DNA from: Euperipatoides rowelli | Taxonomy: Eukaryota; Onychophora; Udeonychophora; Euonychophora; Peripatopsidae | DNA: 11,770 bases | Strand: one strand, 5' to 3' | NCBI GenBank assembly: GCA_003024985.2 | Contig: PXIH01S0000012.1 | In this document: positions 8,223 through 11,770 of the stretch, piece after piece | How the letters are laid out: every line of letters begins with the position of its first letter | Numbering within the stretch: position 1 is the stretch's first letter | The notes under the pieces: model-generated | The model's input: the letters and a program-made list of their open reading frames with translations, nothing else | What the model was told of the DNA's origin: nothing | Database searches by the model: none | Program-made: the position numbers and the translations under genes

Positions 8223-8460
8223 GCAGCTTAAGCAAGAGATCCACGAACGTTTAGAAAAAAAAATCCCCCCCCCTTATGCATATTACTGTTAACAGTAACA
8301 ACAAGTTTTTATTCATTTTTTTTTTAATTTTTATTCCAAATGATTATAAATTGAAATAATTACTCATATAAATTAATATATATTAAACATAAGAAACACC
8401 TACAAAACCCTGTAGATTTTTGTAAAATTAAACAAGAACTACAAATCATCTTTAAATAAA

Positions 8461-8640
8461 ATCACTAGTGATTGCAGAAACGAAAATGATGTATTAGCGT
8501 CTTACCAAGTGTCATTATTAATTGTAAAATATGGAAAATCTCACTCAATTGGCGAGGAATTAATAATGCCGGCTGCCAAAGCAATGATACCAGCCATGTT
8601 AGGAGATAAAGCTGTGAAAGAAAAATATATATCAGCCTTC
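8461..8640 (+). pseudogene. hAT transposase fragment (ZBED5/SCAND3-like)
   Basis: In frame with 8461 the translation includes ENDVLASYQVSLLIVKYGKS then HSIGEELIMPAAKAMIPAML and GDKAVKEKY. This follows the pattern ASY.VA..IAK..K.H.IGE.LI.PAAK.......GE.A, known from the N-terminal half of Charlie-type hAT transposases and their domesticated relatives ZBED5 and SCAND3/ZBED9. Only about 60 residues remain. The BED zinc finger upstream and the catalytic RNase-H-like core and dimerisation region downstream are absent. The frame then runs into unrelated AT-rich sequence. It is an inactive relic and supports the transposon call for 8180-9214. Confidence 0.8.
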
Positions 8641-8736
8641 TTCACATTAATTATAATTTTTTCTTTTATATATTTTTCTGTTTTTGTTTTTATATAATTG
8701 TTTGAAAGTTTGGTTTAATTTTTTTGTCAGATTCTG

Positions 8737-8933
8737 TTATCTGCCCACCAATATGGCTGATGGTAGTAAGTTGAAATTATCTAGATCGGCGCTCAGCAAA
8801 AGATTATGTCACCTATATATTATCCTAGGTTATGGTAAGGTTAGGACTGTAAAGAAAATGTATTAATTCCACACGCTACTACATTTTAATTGTTGCACGA
8901 CTCCTAACGTTAATTACATTGGTGGGCAGATAA
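8737..8933. mobile_element. 197-bp inverted-repeat element (MITE-like) nested in the hAT relic
   Basis: TTATCTGCCCACCAAT (8737-8752) and ATTGGTGGGCAGATAA (8918-8933) are perfect 16-bp inverted repeats. If the outer TA belongs to the target, the ends are TCTGCCCACCAAT flanked by TA on both sides. That would fit a Tc1/mariner-type insertion, but the superfamily is not settled. The 60-codon frame across it (8684-8866) has no protein likeness. Its position inside the hAT element suggests it inserted later. Confidence 0.65.
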
Positions 8934-9214
8934 TGGAATATGACCATTTTTTTTTGTTCATAACTAATATTTACTGTTTTAATAAATAATATTAAACAGA
9001 TAGATTTATTTTAACTACACCTTGAATGCAAATCTTCACGATTACATCCGAAAATACTAATAATCTTTGCTTATATTTTGTAAACTTGAGTTCTGTTAAA
9101 ATATAGTTTTAGTGTAAGAGGGGGGCACTTTATTATGAGATCTGTGGGGGTGGGGTGCACAAAAATTCTCACTTAATTAAGAAGTCCGCTTCTAGTAAAG
9201 GTTAAGAACTGCTG

Positions 9215-9705
9215 ATTTAAATGATTAAATAAAAGTAACTTGTTATATATATATTTTTGTAATAATAGGATAAACGTTTGTTTAATGTATAATTAATAGA
9301 ATGTCTATAATTATTAAACTTAATATGTCTGTTTCGTTATCAAAATATAGGTGCAATTAAAAGTATTGAAAAAATATCTATACATGATCATAATATCATT
9401 ATTTCACACTGAATAATTAAAATGGGATGGAGAAAATGAAACGTTGGATAAGTAATAAAATGGGAAATGTAGAAACAGAGATAAGTTTTTTTTTTAAAAA
9501 AAAATTAGAGTTAGGGTTTAAAACCTATAATTGTGTTATTAGGATTGATCTATTAGAAATAAATGACCATTTGCAATTTAGAATATAATTAATTTTAATA
9601 GTTAATTAAATGCTTAATATTAGGATGAACAGATTAATTATCGATGTAAGAAAAGAGAACAGGTTAGATTGGGGAGGGAGGGTCGTTGGCCCATCTGGAT
9701 TAGTG
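9215..9705. other. Non-coding AT-rich stretch
   Basis: No exon, RNA gene or transposon terminus is visible. It contains T10A9 near 9486 and ends in a G-rich patch (about 9667-9690) with three runs of three or more G, one short of a classical quadruplex pattern. Confidence 0.4.
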
Positions 9706-9862
9706 CTATGGTGAAGAGAGAGGAGGGGGGTGTAAGAATCCCTGAGTAGTGCTAGGATCTTATTTTGGCAACTGAACTTGTAATGCTAAATAAAAGATGC
9801 AGAATTTTTTTTTTTTTTTTAAATATTTACAACCCAGTTTTTTAGATATTTTTTTCATAATG
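9706..9862. repeat. Direct repeat, copy 1 (157 bp)
   Basis: It begins CTATGGTGAAGAGAGAGG and ends ATTTTTTTCATAATG. It is identical to 10412-10567 apart from a T16 run instead of T15. After 9862 the two copies diverge completely. Confidence 0.95.
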
Positions 9863-10410
9863 ATTAAATACAATAATAAAGATCATATTTTTCTTCCACA
9901 TTGTTCGATGTTCTCTTATTTCATCAGTTTATGTTTCAAGTATAATCAAATTATTAGGTACTGTTACTTTGTAACCAGCTTAAAAAAAAAAAAACCAGCA
10001 GAAAATTTTACAAATTGTATGTTTGCTTTAACTTTGTATTATGATTTTTGTATGTTTACTTTTTTTTTTTCAATGAAAATAATGAATAAAATATAGACTA
10101 TTAAAGATTAAAAAATATATAAATTACTTTGAGGAAAACATAGGTTAGTAGTAATGATGTTTTGAAACAGTTTAATTGAAAATTAAATTATATATTTCAG
10201 AAAAGGCAGAATAAACAAACTTAGCATTTGAAAATTCTAAATAATAACTTAAATTTTTAAAAAATAACCCAGAGATTTTGACATTTTAATTTAAAAAAAA
10301 AGACCGGTGTTATTCCTACATGGGTTAGAGCTAACTAAGAATGCATAATATATGATTATCGTATTGCCATAACACAAACTGATTGTAAACTGAAATGATG
10401 GAATGGAGAT
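9863..10410. other. Non-coding stretch between the direct repeats
   Basis: It is very A/T-rich with T and A homopolymers. The open frame over 9797-10096 is Phe/Lys-rich low complexity and starts inside the repeat, so it is not a credible gene. Confidence 0.45.
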
Positions 10411-10411
10411 N

Positions 10412-10567
10412 CTATGGTGAAGAGAGAGGAGGGGGGTGTAAGAATCCCTGAGTAGTGCTAGGATCTTATTTTGGCAACTGAACTTGTAATGCTAAATAAA
10501 AGATGCAGAATTTTTTTTTTTTTTTAAATATTTACAACCCAGTTTTTTAGATATTTTTTTCATAATG
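10412..10567. repeat. Direct repeat, copy 2 (156 bp), starting right after an N
   Basis: It matches 9706-9862 at every base except one T fewer in the homopolymer. Its first base directly follows the single N at 10411, which suggests a contig join there. Confidence 0.95.
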
Positions 10568-10728
10568 CTGTATACTTGTATAGTAAACAGCTACAAGTGC
10601 TTATTTTTGTATTATTTGTATAGTAACTACTTCTCAGATAAATTTATTAATTTAGATATTTTTTTCATAATACTGTATACTTGTATAGTAAACAGCTACA
10701 AGTGCTTATTTTTGTATTATTTGTATAG
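10546..10728. repeat. 78-bp tandem pair with 27-bp spacer
   Basis: Units 10546-10623 and 10651-10728 differ at one base (G/A after CATAAT). The repeat period is 105 bp. Each unit contains ACTTGTA, 11 bases, then TACAAGT, a 7-bp stem (first copy 10574-10598). The first 22 bases of the unit also close the 156-bp direct repeat, so the two repeat systems overlap. Confidence 0.92.
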
Positions 10729-10879
10729 GAATTGGATATTCTAAAACTTTATGATCCAGTGCTATGGCCACTAATAAATTTATTGCTGGTAAATCCTACT
10801 AGTAAGTAAAGAATAAAATATCTACATTACTTTATTCATTTAATAAAAAAATATCAACTTGTGAAAAAAATGAGAATTG

Positions 10880-10985
10880 TCTACACTGGTACATTGCACT
10901 AACCACTATGCTGTACAGACCCACATCAAATCTATTCATAAATTGAACATTTGAACCTGAAGTTCATGAGCCTCACACTCATAAT
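10880..10985 (-). repeat. Possible tRNA-derived SINE fragments in permuted order
   Basis: On the minus strand, AGTGGTTAGTGCAATG (about 10907-10892) resembles a tRNA-type A box. AGGTTCAAAT (10958-10949) resembles a B box. On that strand the B-box-like word comes before the A-box-like word, the reverse of a normal tRNA or SINE. Two truncated adjacent SINE copies would explain it, or the words may be chance. No cloverleaf was built. Confidence 0.35.
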
Positions 10986-11026
10986 TACTATGTATTATAT
11001 GGTTATGTGAACAGTGCATTCATTTA

Positions 11027-11345
11027 CTATATCTACATTATCTAACTCTCTCTACAGTATCTATCTATCTACAGTAGTAGCTATCTGCAGTATATATACT
11101 TTATCTATTTTCTATAGTATCTATCTATTTTCTACAGTATCTATCTATTTTCTAGTTTCTATCTCTACTGTCTATCTACAGTATATCTACTATGTATAGA
11201 TTTACTATAAATCTTTTTATCTACTGATCTCTATTTGTCTATAAATTATTTTTAACATTCTGAATTCTCTTTGTTGTTCTATCTTAATTTCTATTGATCT
11301 ATATACAGTATGTACTGCACTATCACTATGTATCTATGGTCTGTT
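11027..11345. repeat. Degenerate CTAT/CTACAGTAT microsatellite
   Basis: The stretch is dominated by CTAT and TATCTA words with recurring CTACAGTAT. A cleaner core at 11102-11155 repeats TATCTATCTATTTTCTACAG with a 20-bp period. The open frame over 11014-11199 is a Ser/Tyr/Ile translation of the repeat and is not a gene. Confidence 0.88.
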
Positions 11346-11770
11346 GCTCTTTAAATATTATCCATAACTATTTCCCGTCCGTCTTACAGGCCTCTAAACT
11401 GTCTGCTACTTTTCTAACTGACATGTGGGACATTTTTAAAAATTGGCTTTGATCATATATAAAAACAGGAAAGAAAATTAATTACTACACTTCAGTTTTC
11501 ACATATTTATAATTACTTATTTTAAAAATTAAAATTATAAAAAAAATAATTTAATGTTATACATATATTTTGAGCTAATTACAAGTAGACATAATTAACT
11601 TAAATAAAAAGAAAATATGAAATAAAATACTTTTGTGCCAGCCATAAAAAAAATTGACTGAAACAATTACACAAAATGGGACTTTATACCATATCAATGA
11701 TAGTCCGCAGGGGAGGGGGCAAAGGAGGTAGGCGCCTACCCTGGAAAAATGAGAACAACCAAAAATGTAG
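11346..11770. other. Non-coding end of window
   Basis: No supported exon. GGTAGGCGCCTACC (11727-11740) is a 14-bp perfect palindrome in a G-rich patch (from about 11707) that differs from the surrounding AT-rich sequence. It may be the start of another repeat continuing past the window. Confidence 0.4.

Larger units (their letters stand above)
8180..9214 (+). mobile_element. hAT element (Charlie-like ends) with 8-bp target duplication
   Basis: The left end is TATCACTTCTTAACC followed by TGGGGTC. The right end GGTTAAGAACTGCTG reverse-complements to CAGCAGTTCTTAACC, so the first bases of the left end have decayed. The flanks GTTTAAAT (8172-8179) and ATTTAAAT (9215-9222) match at 7 of 8 positions. 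TTCTTAACCTGGGGTC is the terminal style of Charlie-type hAT elements. A plus-strand transposase remnant at 8461-8640 supports the assignment and orientation. At 1035 bp, most of an autonomous element is missing. A smaller inverted-repeat element is nested at 8737-8933. Confidence 0.88.

Noticed and set aside
9667-9690. Possible G-quadruplex
   Set aside because: Only three runs of three or more G are close together.
10412-10728. CRISPR-like array of repeats and spacer
   Set aside because: There are only two 78-bp units and one spacer, in a eukaryotic intron-like setting with no cas genes.
11391-11452. Possible terminal exon after CTTACAG at about 11390
   Set aside because: The large exon ends in phase 1. 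In that phase the candidate stops after about two codons. Only phase 0 stays open, which does not fit.

Overview
This window looks like nuclear DNA from an invertebrate animal. It is strongly AT-rich, with long A/T homopolymers. It carries a spliced gene with GT-AG boundaries, a decayed non-LTR retrotransposon, hAT-type DNA transposons with 8-bp target duplications, and microsatellites. There are no operons, bacterial ribosome sites, rRNAs or intact tRNAs. Two single N characters (3627, 10411) mark it as assembled genomic sequence. I could not determine the species or phylum from the sequence.

Layout. Positions 1-800 hold a 24-bp minisatellite and a diverged 166-bp tandem pair. Positions 1136-1492 on the minus strand are open for 118 codons, with a good start context and an internal consensus splice donor. 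This is a candidate first coding exon of an unrecognised gene. Positions 1772-2950 are a 5'-truncated, frameshifted LINE of the CR1/Jockey type, minus strand. Positions 3942-5324 are a hAT-like element containing an 88-bp tandem array and small hairpin repeats. Positions 5537-5907 are a short non-autonomous hAT element with near-perfect target duplications.

The best protein-coding evidence is on the plus strand. Two exons (6498-6563 and 6818-7769) join in phase and encode at least 339 residues of a low-complexity, Ser/Pro-rich, probably disordered protein. It has a poly-His tract, several proline-directed phosphorylation-like sites and two Tyr-Asp-Asn motifs. I do not recognise the family. 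Both ends of the gene lie outside the identified exons. From 7770 on, the window is probably its downstream intron.

That downstream part holds a third hAT element (8180-9214) with a recognisable transposase remnant. Nested inside it is a 197-bp inverted-repeat element. Further on are a near-identical 156-bp direct duplication beside an N, a 78-bp tandem pair with a hairpin, tRNA-like promoter boxes in permuted order, and a CTAT-rich microsatellite. I found no multi-gene system. The window is one or two host genes embedded in transposon remnants.
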